A stretch of 64,000 nucleotides of DNA from positions 558,001 to 622,000 of the forward strand of contig NZ_FOCE01000002.1 in assembly GCF_900110025.1 (NCBI RefSeq). The letters are read 5' to 3'. The number at the start of each line of letters is the position of its first letter. Positions within the stretch are counted from its first letter, which is position 1. The translations under genes were made by a program, and so were the position numbers. Below are positions 1 through 9,125 of the stretch, piece by piece. The notes under the pieces are model-generated. The model was given only the letters and a program-made list of their open reading frames with translations. It ran no database searches and was not told the origin of the DNA. The DNA comes from Gemmobacter aquatilis. GTDB lineage: Bacteria; Pseudomonadota; Alphaproteobacteria; Rhodobacterales; Rhodobacteraceae.

Positions 1-1
1 G

Positions 2-1039
2 TTTCTGCACCCCTCGATCCCGGTGCTGCAGGCGGCGGGGCTGTGGCAGCGGCTGGAACCCCATGCGGCGGCCTTGCAGATCATGCGCATTGTCGATGCC
101 GGTGGGCCGGTGGCCGAACCCCGCGTGGTGAAGGATTTCGACGCCGCCGACCTTTCGGACAAACCCTTTGGCTGGAACCTGCCCAACTGGCTGCTGCGGC
201 GCGAGATGCTGGCGCGCATGGCCGAGTTGCCCGGCATCACCTTCCTGCCGGGCGTGGCGACCGCACGGGTGCTGACGCGCGAGTCGGAGGCGCTGGTCAC
301 CCTGTCTGACGGGCGGCGGATCGCAGCGCGGCTGTTGATCGGCGCCGACGGGCGCGGCAGTCTGGTACGCGAGGCGCTGGGGATCGGGGTGAAGACCCTG
401 CGCTATGGCCAGAAGGCGCTGGCCTTCGCGGTGCGCCACCCGATCCCGCATCAGAACATCTCGACCGAGATCCACCGCGCGGGAGGCCCCTTTACCTTCG
501 TGCCCCTGCCCGACCGTGACGGCCAGCCTTGTTCGGCGGTGGTCTGGATGGATCACGCGGCAGAGATCGACCGGCGCATGGCCCTGCCGGTGGCGGCGTT
601 CGAGGCCGAGATGATGGAACGCTCTTGCGGGCTGCTGGGGCCGCTGAGCCTTGTGTCGCGGCTGACAAGCTGGCCGATCATCGCGCAGATTGCGGAGAGT
701 ATGGCGGGGGAACGGGCGGCGCTGATGGCCGAGGCGGCGCATGTGATGCCGCCAATCGGCGCGCAGGGGCTGAACATGAGCCTTGCCGACCTGACGGCGC
801 TGCTGGATCTGGCGCAGGCCGATCCCGAGGGTCTGGGCGGGGCCAAGATGCTGGCGGCCTATCACCGCAAACGGCATGGCGATGTGCAGGCGCGGGTGCT
901 GGGGATCGACCTCTTGAACCGCGCCTCGATGCTGGGGGCGCAGCCGCTGCGCGACCTGCGGGCCGGGGCGCTGAACGCGCTCTATTCGGTGGCGCCGGTG
1001 CGGCGGACGCTGATGCGCGCCGGGATCGGCGTGCGCTGA
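2..1039 (+). CDS. UbiH/UbiF/VisC/COQ6-family FAD-dependent hydroxylase, 5' end cut by the window
   Basis: The reading frame is already open at the first bases (frame 2), so the start and the N-terminal Rossmann GxGxxG motif lie outside the window; about 345 residues remain. Visible family features are the central FAD motif GADGRGSLVRE (about 40% into the visible part) and the C-terminal motif PPIGAQGLNMSLAD, which in this family contacts the flavin. Proteins of this type hydroxylate the ubiquinone ring using FAD, NAD(P)H and O2. The usual GDAAH before the PP motif reads AEAAH here, a variant of the flavin-ribose contact. The gene ends 14 bp before the convergent regulator gene. It could serve another aromatic substrate, but the ubiquinone pathway is the most likely role. 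Confidence 0.85.
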   Translation, partial: FLHPSIPVLQAAGLWQRLEPHAAALQIMRIVDAGGPVAEPRVVKDFDAADLSDKPFGWNLPNWLLRREMLARMAELPGITFLPGVATARVLTRESEALVTLSDGRRIAARLLIGADGRGSLVREALGIGVKTLRYGQKALAFAVRHPIPHQNISTEIHRAGGPFTFVPLPDRDGQPCSAVVWMDHAAEIDRRMALPVAAFEAEMMERSCGLLGPLSLVSRLTSWPIIAQIAESMAGERAALMAEAAHVMPPIGAQGLNMSLADLTALLDLAQADPEGLGGAKMLAAYHRKRHGDVQARVLGIDLLNRASMLGAQPLRDLRAGALNALYSVAPVRRTLMRAGIGVR

Positions 1040-1053
1040 GCGCTCAGCCGGGG

Positions 1054-1512
1054 TCAGCCCAGCGGGCCGGGGCGCGGTTCTTCGGTCAGCAGGACATTCG
1101 CCTCCACCTGCCCCACCCCCGGCAGGGTCATGATCCGGCGGCGCAGCACGCGTTCGAAATCGGCAATATCGCGGGCGACCACGCGCAGGCGGTAATCGAA
1201 CAGGCCCAGAACGTGCTGAACAACCTGCACTTCAGGGATGGCCGCCACGGCGCGCTCGAAATCCTCAAGGCTGACACGGCCCTTGGTGGCCAGCTTGATG
1301 CCCAGAAACACCGTGACCCCAAACCCAAGCGCCGCGCGATCCACCGTGACGCGCTGCCCGGCGAGGATGCCCGCCTCCTCCATCCGGCGCACGCGGCGCC
1401 AGGCGGAAGGCTGGCTGAGGCCATGGCGGCGGCCCAACTCGCCAGCGGAAAGCGTGCCGTCGCGGGCCAGATCGCGCAGAAAGGCGCGGTCGGTATCATC
1501 CAGGTCGATCAC
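1054..1512 (-). CDS. Lrp/AsnC family transcriptional regulator
   Basis: A 152-residue protein with the standard family layout: an N-terminal winged helix-turn-helix (about residues 5-55, with GELGRRHGLSQPSAWRRVRR as helix-turn-helix) and a C-terminal RAM/ACT-like ligand-binding domain (about 65-145). Such proteins form dimers to octamers and sense amino acids. Its start overlaps the stop of the upstream regulator by four bases (ATGA at 1509-1512), so the two are probably co-translated and could form a mixed oligomer. The ligand cannot be read from the sequence. The location next to ilvC suggests branched-chain amino-acid control, but this is inference. Confidence 0.9.
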   Translation of the reverse strand: MIDLDDTDRAFLRDLARDGTLSAGELGRRHGLSQPSAWRRVRRMEEAGILAGQRVTVDRAALGFGVTVFLGIKLATKGRVSLEDFERAVAAIPEVQVVQHVLGLFDYRLRVVARDIADFERVLRRRIMTLPGVGQVEANVLLTEEPRPGPLG

Positions 1513-1973
1513 AGCGGCAACCCCGCGGAATCCTTGATGGTCGAGATCAGCATCAGCGCCTCGATATCGGTGATATGCGGCAGGGTCAGGATGCGTTCGC
1601 GGTAGAGCTGCTGATATTGCGCCATGTCGCGGGCAAGGATGTTGAGCCGGACATCGACACGGCCAAGGAAAGTTTCGATGGCGATCACCTCGGGCACCGC
1701 CCGGGCGGCGGCGAGAAATTCATCGAAGGCACGCGGTTCGGTCTTGTCGAGCGAGAAGCGCAGCGAAACCTCGACCTCGTATCCCAGCGCGCGCCAGTCG
1801 ATGCGCGCCTGCCGAGCGGTGATGATGCCCGCCTCGGTCAACCGCTCCAGCCGCCGCCAGCAGGTCGCTTGCGTGACCCCGGCGCGGCTGGCCAGTTCGG
1901 CGGTGGGCAAGGCCGGTTCGGCCAGAAGATGGCGCAGGATCCGCCGATCCGTATCGTCGATTTGAATGGACAT
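1509..1973 (-). CDS. Lrp/AsnC family transcriptional regulator, first of a tandem pair
   Basis: A 154-residue Lrp/AsnC protein: N-terminal DNA-binding helix-turn-helix (about residues 22-50, LPTAELASRAGVTQATCWRR) followed by the RAM domain. It is the promoter-proximal gene of a two-gene unit transcribed away from ilvC, with which it shares a 123-bp AT-rich intergenic region. A regulator placed divergently to a biosynthetic gene commonly controls that gene and itself. The two paralogues are clearly related but diverged, so this is an old duplication. The effector is unknown. Confidence 0.9.
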   Translation of the reverse strand: MSIQIDDTDRRILRHLLAEPALPTAELASRAGVTQATCWRRLERLTEAGIITARQARIDWRALGYEVEVSLRFSLDKTEPRAFDEFLAAARAVPEVIAIETFLGRVDVRLNILARDMAQYQQLYRERILTLPHITDIEALMLISTIKDSAGLPL

Positions 1974-3119
<1,146 letters not shown>

Positions 3120-3138
3120 TCTGCGCCACAGCCGACGC

Positions 3139-3165
3139 AAAAGGGCGCCTTCGGGCGCCCTTTTT
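3139..3165. terminator. Bidirectional rho-independent terminator after ilvC
   Basis: AAAA, then stem GGGCGCC, loop TTCG, stem GGCGCCC, then TTTTT. The flanking A and T tracts let it act on both strands, so it serves ilvC and the convergent glycosyltransferase gene, whose stop codon overlaps the last base. Confidence 0.92.
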
Positions 3166-4070
3166 CATGCCATCCGCAGGGAGGCTTCGGCCTCGGCTTG
3201 CAGCGCCTTGTAGGCGGCCAGCCAAGGGCGACGCTTGGGGTGGAAGATCGGATGGCGGATTTCCCACGGGCGCAGGCGGCCGGTGAAATGCACCACCGCC
3301 GGGTCATCGCGCGAGGCGACAAAGGCGGCCCGTTCGGATTGCGGAAACGGGCTGCGCCCGGTCAGCCGGTTGCCCCAGAGCGTGTTCCATTCCGGCGCCA
3401 GATGGCGGATCTGGCCGCGAAACACCACATTCAGCCAGTTCTGGTCGTTGAAGCGCAACTGATACTGCTGGCGCAGGGCCACCGCCGCGCGCAGATCGCC
3501 CATGCGCGTATCCAGCCCCAGCGCCCGGATGCGCGGCAGATCGAACAGCACCACGCCGCTGTTGATGTAATCCGCCGCGTCCACCAGATGGCTGATCTTT
3601 TCCAGATCGCGCAGATGCCGCGCCGATTTGCGCGAAGGCAGCCAGCCATGCCCGGCCTTCTGGTGCAGTGCTTTCAGGATGCCGGGGTCGCGCACGGCGG
3701 CAATGGGGCGCTGGTCCGGGTCGGGGGCGAACAGCGGGCCAAGATCGCGGCGCACCATGGTATCGCCGTCCAGATACAGCGTCGGCGCCTCCAGCAGTTG
3801 CGGCAGGTTCAGCCGAGCCAGCGCGGTGGCGGAAACATGGCCCCCAACCGCCAGCGTGCGGTCAAAATCAATAAGTTGCACATGGATGTGTGCCTGCGGA
3901 AAAGCGGCGCGCAACCTCTCCACCGCCGAGGCAAGGGCCGGGATGACCTCGGTCACCAGAAAGCGCAGGGTGATATCGGCGGGGCGGTGTTTCAGCACCG
4001 ACCAGGCCGAGATCAGCGAGGGCCGCAGATAGCCCGCATCGAAGACATAGGTGACATCCGCCCCGCTCAT
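3165..4070 (-). CDS. Glycosyltransferase family 8-like protein
   Basis: About 301 residues. The N-terminal TYVFDAGYLRPSLISAWSVL and the metal-binding DxD-type motif in LYLDGDTMVRRDL (about residue 100) match GT8 enzymes (LPS galactosyl/glucosyl transferases, glycogenin fold), which transfer sugars from UDP-sugars using Mn2+. Later NSGVVLFD and the DQNWLNVVF segment are also typical. The start was set at the ATG that overlaps the sulfotransferase stop (ATGA at 4067-4070); an upstream in-frame start would add an arginine-rich leader of 15 residues. The coupling to a sulfotransferase suggests modification of a surface polysaccharide; the acceptor is unknown. Confidence 0.82.
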   Translation of the reverse strand: MSGADVTYVFDAGYLRPSLISAWSVLKHRPADITLRFLVTEVIPALASAVERLRAAFPQAHIHVQLIDFDRTLAVGGHVSATALARLNLPQLLEAPTLYLDGDTMVRRDLGPLFAPDPDQRPIAAVRDPGILKALHQKAGHGWLPSRKSARHLRDLEKISHLVDAADYINSGVVLFDLPRIRALGLDTRMGDLRAAVALRQQYQLRFNDQNWLNVVFRGQIRHLAPEWNTLWGNRLTGRSPFPQSERAAFVASRDDPAVVHFTGRLRPWEIRHPIFHPKRRPWLAAYKALQAEAEASLRMA

Positions 4071-4768
4071 GCCCCAAGATCCGCGCCATGCAGCGCCGCC
4101 TCGATGGCGCGACATTCGTCATACAGCGCATATTCCTCTGCCAGACGCGGGCGCAAGACAGCGCGGCCGGCCTCGGTCAATTCGGTGCGGAACGCGGCAG
4201 AGGAGTGGCTGCGCGCGCTGTCCGGCTCGCGCAGCGGGCGGATGCCATAGGCGCGGGCGAAGGCGGGCAACAGGCGGCGCACGTTCTGGGTTTCGGCGCA
4301 GAACAGCACGCGCGACCGGGCCGCTGCCAGATGTGCTGCATCGCCGAAGAAGAAACCCAGGCCCCGTTTGAAATGGCCGACCTCGGCCAGAGCGGCCTCG
4401 GCGGCGCGGCGGTCGTCGTCTTCGCCCGCGAAGGCCTGCGCGAAGGCGTCAAAACTGGGAAAGCGGTTGAAACAGGCAGTCTCGGCCTCGGTCCACGGCG
4501 TATCGCGGGTGGGGCGCGAGAAGTTGCGGCGGCTGTCGAAGGCGGAATGCAGCCGCGTGATCGGGTCGCGGAACACGAAGCCCACCTTCACCTGCGGCCC
4601 GAAGCGTGCATCCACCCGGGCGAGGCTGTTGCCATGCGACAATTGCCGCACCAGGGGCGCCTCATACCAGCGGCGGTTGGCGGCGATCACATCGCCCAGC
4701 CAGGTGCCCCCGGTCTTGGGGATATGCAGCAGCACCTGCCGCGGGCGGAGATAGCCAAGCAGCGACAC
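4067..4768 (-). CDS. PAPS-dependent sulfotransferase family protein
   Basis: A 233-residue protein with the 5'-phosphosulfate-binding loop HIPKTGGTWLG near residue 15 and the 3'-phosphate-binding segment VFRDPITRLHSAFDSRRNF around residues 65-85, both diagnostic of carbohydrate sulfotransferases (family 2, heparan sulfate 2-O type). It would transfer sulfate from PAPS to a glycan hydroxyl. It starts 5 bp after glmM and its stop overlaps the GT8 start, placing it inside the folB-folP-glmM unit. The partner glycan and its location (envelope or exported polymer) are inferred only. Confidence 0.82.
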   Translation of the reverse strand: MSLLGYLRPRQVLLHIPKTGGTWLGDVIAANRRWYEAPLVRQLSHGNSLARVDARFGPQVKVGFVFRDPITRLHSAFDSRRNFSRPTRDTPWTEAETACFNRFPSFDAFAQAFAGEDDDRRAAEAALAEVGHFKRGLGFFFGDAAHLAAARSRVLFCAETQNVRRLLPAFARAYGIRPLREPDSARSHSSAAFRTELTEAGRAVLRPRLAEEYALYDECRAIEAALHGADLGA

Positions 4769-4773
4769 CGCGT

Positions 4774-6120
4774 TCAGACCGCAGCCTGCACGGCGGCGAC
4801 GATCCCTTCGACCTCCTGGACCAGTAGCCCCTCGTCCTCACATTCGGCCATGACGCGGATCAACGGCTCGGTGCCCGACTTGCGGATCAGCACCCGACCT
4901 TTGCCGATCAGCCGCGCCTCGGCCTCGGCGATACGGGCCTGCACGCTTTTCACCGAAAGCGGCGCCTTGTCAGCGCCATAGCGGACGTTCTTCAACAACT
5001 GCGGCACGGTTTCAAAGCTTTGCACCAGTTCGGATGCCGGCTTTTCGGTCCGGGCCATCTCGGCCAGGAAATGCAGCCCGGCCAGCAACCCGTCGCCGGT
5101 GGTGGCGTAATCGGTCATCACGATATGGCCCGACTGTTCGCCGCCAAGGTTGAAGCCCCCGGACCGCATCCGCTCCACCACATAGCGGTCGCCGACGGCG
5201 GTGCGTTCAAGGTGCAACCCGCGCCCGGTCAGAAACCGTTCCAGCCCGAGATTGGACATGACGGTTGCCACCAGCGTGCCGCCGTTCAGCCGACCCTCCT
5301 CTGCCCAACGGGCCGCAAAGAGCGCCATGATCTGATCGCCATCGGCCACCCGGCCATTCTGATCAAGGATCATCACCCGATCCGCATCTCCATCCAGACA
5401 GATGCCGACATGCGCGCCATGCGCAACCACCGCCTCGGCGGCGGTCTGGGTGTAGGTCGATCCGCAGCGATCATTGATATTGGTGCCATTCGGGGTCACC
5501 CCCACCGGAACCACTTCGGCGCCCAACTCCCACAGCACATCCGGCGCAGCCTTGTAGGCCGCACCATTGGCGCAATCGACCACCACTTTCAGCCCGTCCA
5601 ATCGCAGCCCCGCCGGGAAGGTGGTCTTGACGAATTCCTGATAGCGCCCGCGCCCGTCCTCGATCCGCTTGGCACGGCCGATATTGTCCGGCTGGGCGGG
5701 CGCGATCTCGCCCGCGAGGATCGCCTCGATCTCGGCCTCGGCCTCGTCGGACAGTTTGAAACCATCGGGGCCGAAGAACTTGATGCCATTGTCCTGATGC
5801 GGGTTGTGGCTGGCCGAGATCATCACCCCCAGATCGGCCCGCATCGAGCGGGTCAGATAGCCGACCGCAGGCGTCGGCACCGGGCCCAGCAGCAGTACAT
5901 TCATGCCGGTGGAGGTCAGCCCCGCGGTCAGCGCGGTTTCCAGCATATAGCCCGACAGCCGGGTGTCCTTGCCGATCACCACGCGATGCGCCGACAACCT
6001 GCCCTCGCGGCGGAAATAGCGCCCGGCCGCCGCGCCAAGGCGCAGCGCCATCTCGGCGGTCATCGGATAGGTGTTTGCGCGCCCGCGCACCCCGTCGGTG
6101 CCAAACAGCTTGCGGCTCAT
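4774..6120 (-). CDS. glmM: Phosphoglucosamine mutase
   Basis: A full-length 448-residue alpha-D-phosphohexomutase. It interconverts glucosamine-6-phosphate and glucosamine-1-phosphate on the way to UDP-N-acetylglucosamine for peptidoglycan and LPS. Signatures in order: FGTDGVRG at the N-terminus, the phosphoserine loop [17 protein letters not shown] near residue 102, the metal loop DGDADR near 240, the sugar-binding GGEQSGH near 325, and [12 protein letters not shown] near the C-terminus. The ATG overlaps the folP stop by four bases (6117-6120). The folP-glmM order is common in bacteria. Confidence 0.98.
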   Translation of the reverse strand: MSRKLFGTDGVRGRANTYPMTAEMALRLGAAAGRYFRREGRLSAHRVVIGKDTRLSGYMLETALTAGLTSTGMNVLLLGPVPTPAVGYLTRSMRADLGVMISASHNPHQDNGIKFFGPDGFKLSDEAEAEIEAILAGEIAPAQPDNIGRAKRIEDGRGRYQEFVKTTFPAGLRLDGLKVVVDCANGAAYKAAPDVLWELGAEVVPVGVTPNGTNINDRCGSTYTQTAAEAVVAHGAHVGICLDGDADRVMILDQNGRVADGDQIMALFAARWAEEGRLNGGTLVATVMSNLGLERFLTGRGLHLERTAVGDRYVVERMRSGGFNLGGEQSGHIVMTDYATTGDGLLAGLHFLAEMARTEKPASELVQSFETVPQLLKNVRYGADKAPLSVKSVQARIAEAEARLIGKGRVLIRKSGTEPLIRVMAECEDEGLLVQEVEGIVAAVQAAV

Positions 6121-7142
6121 GCGCCTTCTCCCTCAGGATTTCGTTCGGTGACAGAGCGCCACAGGGCCAGCGCCTGCCGCGTCTCCCAGACATCATGCAC
6201 GCGCAACACCTGCGCGCCCTGCGCCACCCCGGCCAGCGCCACGGCAACGGACCCCGGCGCGCGGCGCGCGGCATCCGCCTCGCCCCCGATCGTGCCGATG
6301 AATTTCTTGCGGCTGACCCCCAGCAGGATCGGGCAACCAAGGCCGTGAAACAGGCTCAGGCCGCGGATCAGCGTCAGGTTATGGTCCAGCGTCTTGCCGA
6401 AGCCGATGCCGGGATCGACCATCACCCGTGCGCGCGGGATGCCCGCCGCCTCGGCCTCGGCCAGTTTGGCGGCGAGGAAATCATATACATCCAGCAGCAC
6501 ATCGTCATACTGCGGCGCCAGTTGCATGGTATCCGGCGTGCCCTGCGCGTGCATGATGCAGACCGGCGCGCCTGCAGCGGCGGCAACCCGCTTCAGATCG
6601 GGGTCATGGGTGAAGGCCGCCACATCGTTGACCAGATCCGCCCCCGCCGCCAGCGCGGCCTGCGCCACGGCGCCCTTGCGGGTGTCGATGGAAATCACGC
6701 TGTCGATGCCGCCCTCGCGCAATGCCGCGATCACCGGCGCGGTGCGGGCGATCTCGTCGGCCACCGGCACTTCCGCGGCGCCGGGGCGGGTGCTTTCACC
6801 GCCGACGTCGATGATCTCGGCCCCCGCGCCCACCATCATGCGCCCCTGCGCCACCGCGGCTTCGGGCGCCAGAAACTGGCCCCCGTCCGAGAAACTGTCG
6901 GGCGTGACATTGAGGATGCCCATCAGGCGCGGCGCCGCCATGCCAAGGCCTGCCAGCGGGGCACGCGGGGCGCTGAGCGCGCTGCGCGCCTCGGCAGGCA
7001 GGTCAGCGGCGGGGATCAGCAGCGCCGGGCGTTCCCGCTCCAGCACCTCGACCCGGTCAAACCACAGCCAGCCACCGGCCAGCGGCAGGGCCTCTGCCGG
7101 GCGGGCGGCATCGCTCATCGGGATGGGACGATAATAGATCAT
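6117..7142 (-). CDS. folP: Dihydropteroate synthase
   Basis: About 341 residues. It condenses p-aminobenzoate with hydroxymethyl-dihydropterin diphosphate and is the sulfonamide target. TIM-barrel signatures: [41 protein letters not shown] and DPGIGFGKT. The barrel begins about 80 residues in; the preceding N-terminal segment ([20 protein letters not shown]) is an extension beyond the usual 270-280-residue enzyme. The start was placed at the ATG giving MIYYRPIP; six more residues are possible. Together with folB 43 bp upstream it forms a folate block leading into glmM. Confidence 0.95.
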   Translation of the reverse strand: MIYYRPIPMSDAARPAEALPLAGGWLWFDRVEVLERERPALLIPAADLPAEARSALSAPRAPLAGLGMAAPRLMGILNVTPDSFSDGGQFLAPEAAVAQGRMMVGAGAEIIDVGGESTRPGAAEVPVADEIARTAPVIAALREGGIDSVISIDTRKGAVAQAALAAGADLVNDVAAFTHDPDLKRVAAAAGAPVCIMHAQGTPDTMQLAPQYDDVLLDVYDFLAAKLAEAEAAGIPRARVMVDPGIGFGKTLDHNLTLIRGLSLFHGLGCPILLGVSRKKFIGTIGGEADAARRAPGSVAVALAGVAQGAQVLRVHDVWETRQALALWRSVTERNPEGEGA

Positions 7143-7185
7143 GCCTTCGCTTAGGCCCAACGCGGCAGGCAGGCAAGAGCGGCGC

Positions 7186-8094
7186 TCAGCCCCGCTCCAC
7201 CCTCACGCGGCTTCCTGCCGGAACTGTTACATCGCCGTGAACGACAAAGCGCTCTGCCGCCGTCAGTTCCGCCAGCCACAGCGCCAGCGCCACCGGCACG
7301 CGCGACTGCGGGCCATCCACCGCATCCAGCACCAGTTTCGACGGCGCCCAGACGATCATCTTGCCGTGTTTCATCGCCCAGTCGATTTCGGTGCGCGTCG
7401 CCACCACCACGCAACGCGGATCGCGCGCGGCCAGCGTCCAGGCATTCTGCTCGATGGCCAGCAGGTCAATGCGGCGCTGAGTGGCGTTGTGGCCGGTCTC
7501 CGGGCGCGGCAGGTCGGGCAGGCCCACGGTCAGGATCACCGGCAGGCCCTGCGCCTGCAACGCGTCCAGCCGGGCAGGCAAGTCCGGCGCCACGATGCTG
7601 GCATTGTCAAAATAGGCCACCAGCGGGTGCAGGCTGGTCATCGCGCCTTCGCTGTCCACCGCGCGCAGCGGCGCCTCGGCGCGCGAGCGCACGACCTCGA
7701 CCCCCAGGGCGCCCGGCCCGCGATCCAGTTTTTCGACCCGCACGAAGACCCGCATCGCCTGCGGTTCGACCAGAATCCGCTCTGCCACCTTCTCGGCCAG
7801 CGTTTCCAGCAGGTTCAGGCGCTCTTCGGCCAGTTCCGCCGCAATCGCCTCGGTGATCCGGTCATAGGACAGGATGCGATCCACATCGTCTTCCAGCGGC
7901 GCGGGATGCGGGCGCACCTCGACCACCACATTGAAGCGCAGGCGCTGGGTGCGGCCCCGTTCCTGCTGGAAGGCGCCGATGTCCGCCTCGACGATATGGT
8001 CGCGCAGAGAAATGCGGTCACGCGGGTCGGCGCCAGCCGAGGCTGCAGCACGTTCCTCCGGATGGGCGAAGGCGAGACGGATGTCGCTGATCAT
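7186..8094 (-). CDS. folB: Dihydroneopterin aldolase with a long C-terminal extension
   Basis: About 302 residues, against roughly 120 for the single-domain enzyme. Residues about 25-145 are the FolB domain (RISLRDHIVEADIGAFQQER at the start, LSYDRITEAIAAELAEERLN with the catalytic region, then LLETLAEKVAERIL). This domain cleaves dihydroneopterin to 6-hydroxymethyl-dihydropterin and glycolaldehyde. The remaining 150 residues begin at MTSLHPLVAYFDN and are not FolB; segments such as KMIVWAPSKLVLDA and ALWLAELTAAERFVVHGDV faintly resemble the amino-acid-kinase fold. That resemblance is inference. First gene of the fol-glmM unit. Confidence 0.88.
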   Translation of the reverse strand: MISDIRLAFAHPEERAAASAGADPRDRISLRDHIVEADIGAFQQERGRTQRLRFNVVVEVRPHPAPLEDDVDRILSYDRITEAIAAELAEERLNLLETLAEKVAERILVEPQAMRVFVRVEKLDRGPGALGVEVVRSRAEAPLRAVDSEGAMTSLHPLVAYFDNASIVAPDLPARLDALQAQGLPVILTVGLPDLPRPETGHNATQRRIDLLAIEQNAWTLAARDPRCVVVATRTEIDWAMKHGKMIVWAPSKLVLDAVDGPQSRVPVALALWLAELTAAERFVVHGDVTVPAGSRVRVERG

Positions 8095-8207
8095 GGTGCC
8101 CTCCGGGCCGCTGGACTGGCGCGACCATAGCCGCATCGCGCCGCCTATGCCCCGCCCGCTTGCGGCAGGCAAGGGGCCGGAGCCGACATGGCTCCAGATA
8201 GCACGGG

Positions 8208-8894
8208 TTACTGCCGGTAGAACAGATGCGCGCCGATGGATGCGGTACGCTCGAAGCGGCGTGCCCAAGCGGGGCGGACCCCCGCAGTGTGGAAATGTGT
8301 GGCACCCGAGGTCAGCGCGCGCGGCGCCCCATCCAGCAGCAACCGGGCAATCTTGCCTGCATCCTGCCAAGCCCCCCGTTCGCTCACCCGGTCCGACTTG
8401 CCATCGCAGGTGAACGAGAACTGGCACCCACCACTGCCACGCTGGTTGACGACAGCGCACACGCTGTTGGGATAGGCCGGGCTGTCCACCCGGTTCAGGA
8501 TCACCTCGGCCACGGCAAATTCGCCGCGCACCGTCTCGCCCCGTGCCTCGTGGTAGATCGCATTGGCAAGGCATTGCCATTGCGCATCGCCTGTGGCGAC
8601 CGGCAACTGATCGAGAAAGCTCTTCTCGTAACTTATGAGCTTCGGGCCAGAAGCAATTGTCGGCGCATATTTTTTCGCCACCCCGGGTCTTTCGACCCGC
8701 TCGGCCAGCGAAGCCATCCGAGCCGGGGTCACCTGCCCAAGCGCGTTTTTTTCAACCCCAAGCAGGGATGCCATCCGCCCGCCCAGATTGACTGTCGGGT
8801 CATTCGATTGGCTCACCGTAACATCGGCGAAGGCCGCTCCGCTGAGGACAAGCGCGGCCCCGAGGGCTGCCGTCCAGCTTTGTAGCAAGCGCAT
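8208..8894 (-). CDS. Secreted cell wall hydrolase, SleB (Hydrolase_2) type
   Basis: A 228-residue protein with an N-terminal signal peptide (MRLLQSWTAALGAALVLSGAAFA). The C-terminal half holds the SleB/CwlJ catalytic domain: NAIYHEARGE contains the catalytic glutamate, followed by AVAEVILNRV, PNSVCAVVNQRG, CQFSFTCDGK and ATHFHTAGVRPAW. This family cleaves peptidoglycan glycan strands as lytic transglycosylase-like enzymes. In Gram-negatives without spores it is expected in the periplasm for wall remodelling. It lies 113 bp upstream of folB on the same strand but is probably a separate unit. Confidence 0.9.
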   Translation of the reverse strand: MRLLQSWTAALGAALVLSGAAFADVTVSQSNDPTVNLGGRMASLLGVEKNALGQVTPARMASLAERVERPGVAKKYAPTIASGPKLISYEKSFLDQLPVATGDAQWQCLANAIYHEARGETVRGEFAVAEVILNRVDSPAYPNSVCAVVNQRGSGGCQFSFTCDGKSDRVSERGAWQDAGKIARLLLDGAPRALTSGATHFHTAGVRPAWARRFERTASIGAHLFYRQ

Positions 8895-9125
8895 TAACGT
8901 GTGTTCCCGGTCCTGTTGCAGCGCCGCCTGCGGGGGGATTTTTCACCGACCCAACAGGCAACAGTCGCGGGGCATAGCGCAAAACCGGGGCCTGAGTCCA
9001 CCTATGTGGCATAATTGCAACATCGAATCAGCCGAATCTGGGCGGATTCCTGCCAATGAGACTTTGAAAAGCGCAAGAGAGAACCGACGAAAATCGCCAG
9101 TTCCGCCTTGTTTTTCAACGGATTT

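Noticed and set aside
8095-8580. Extended N-terminus for folB reaching into the SleB gene
   Set aside because: The added residues are out-of-frame SleB sequence. The ATG giving MISDIRLAFAHPEE fits the family, and the intergenic gap to SleB is then normal.
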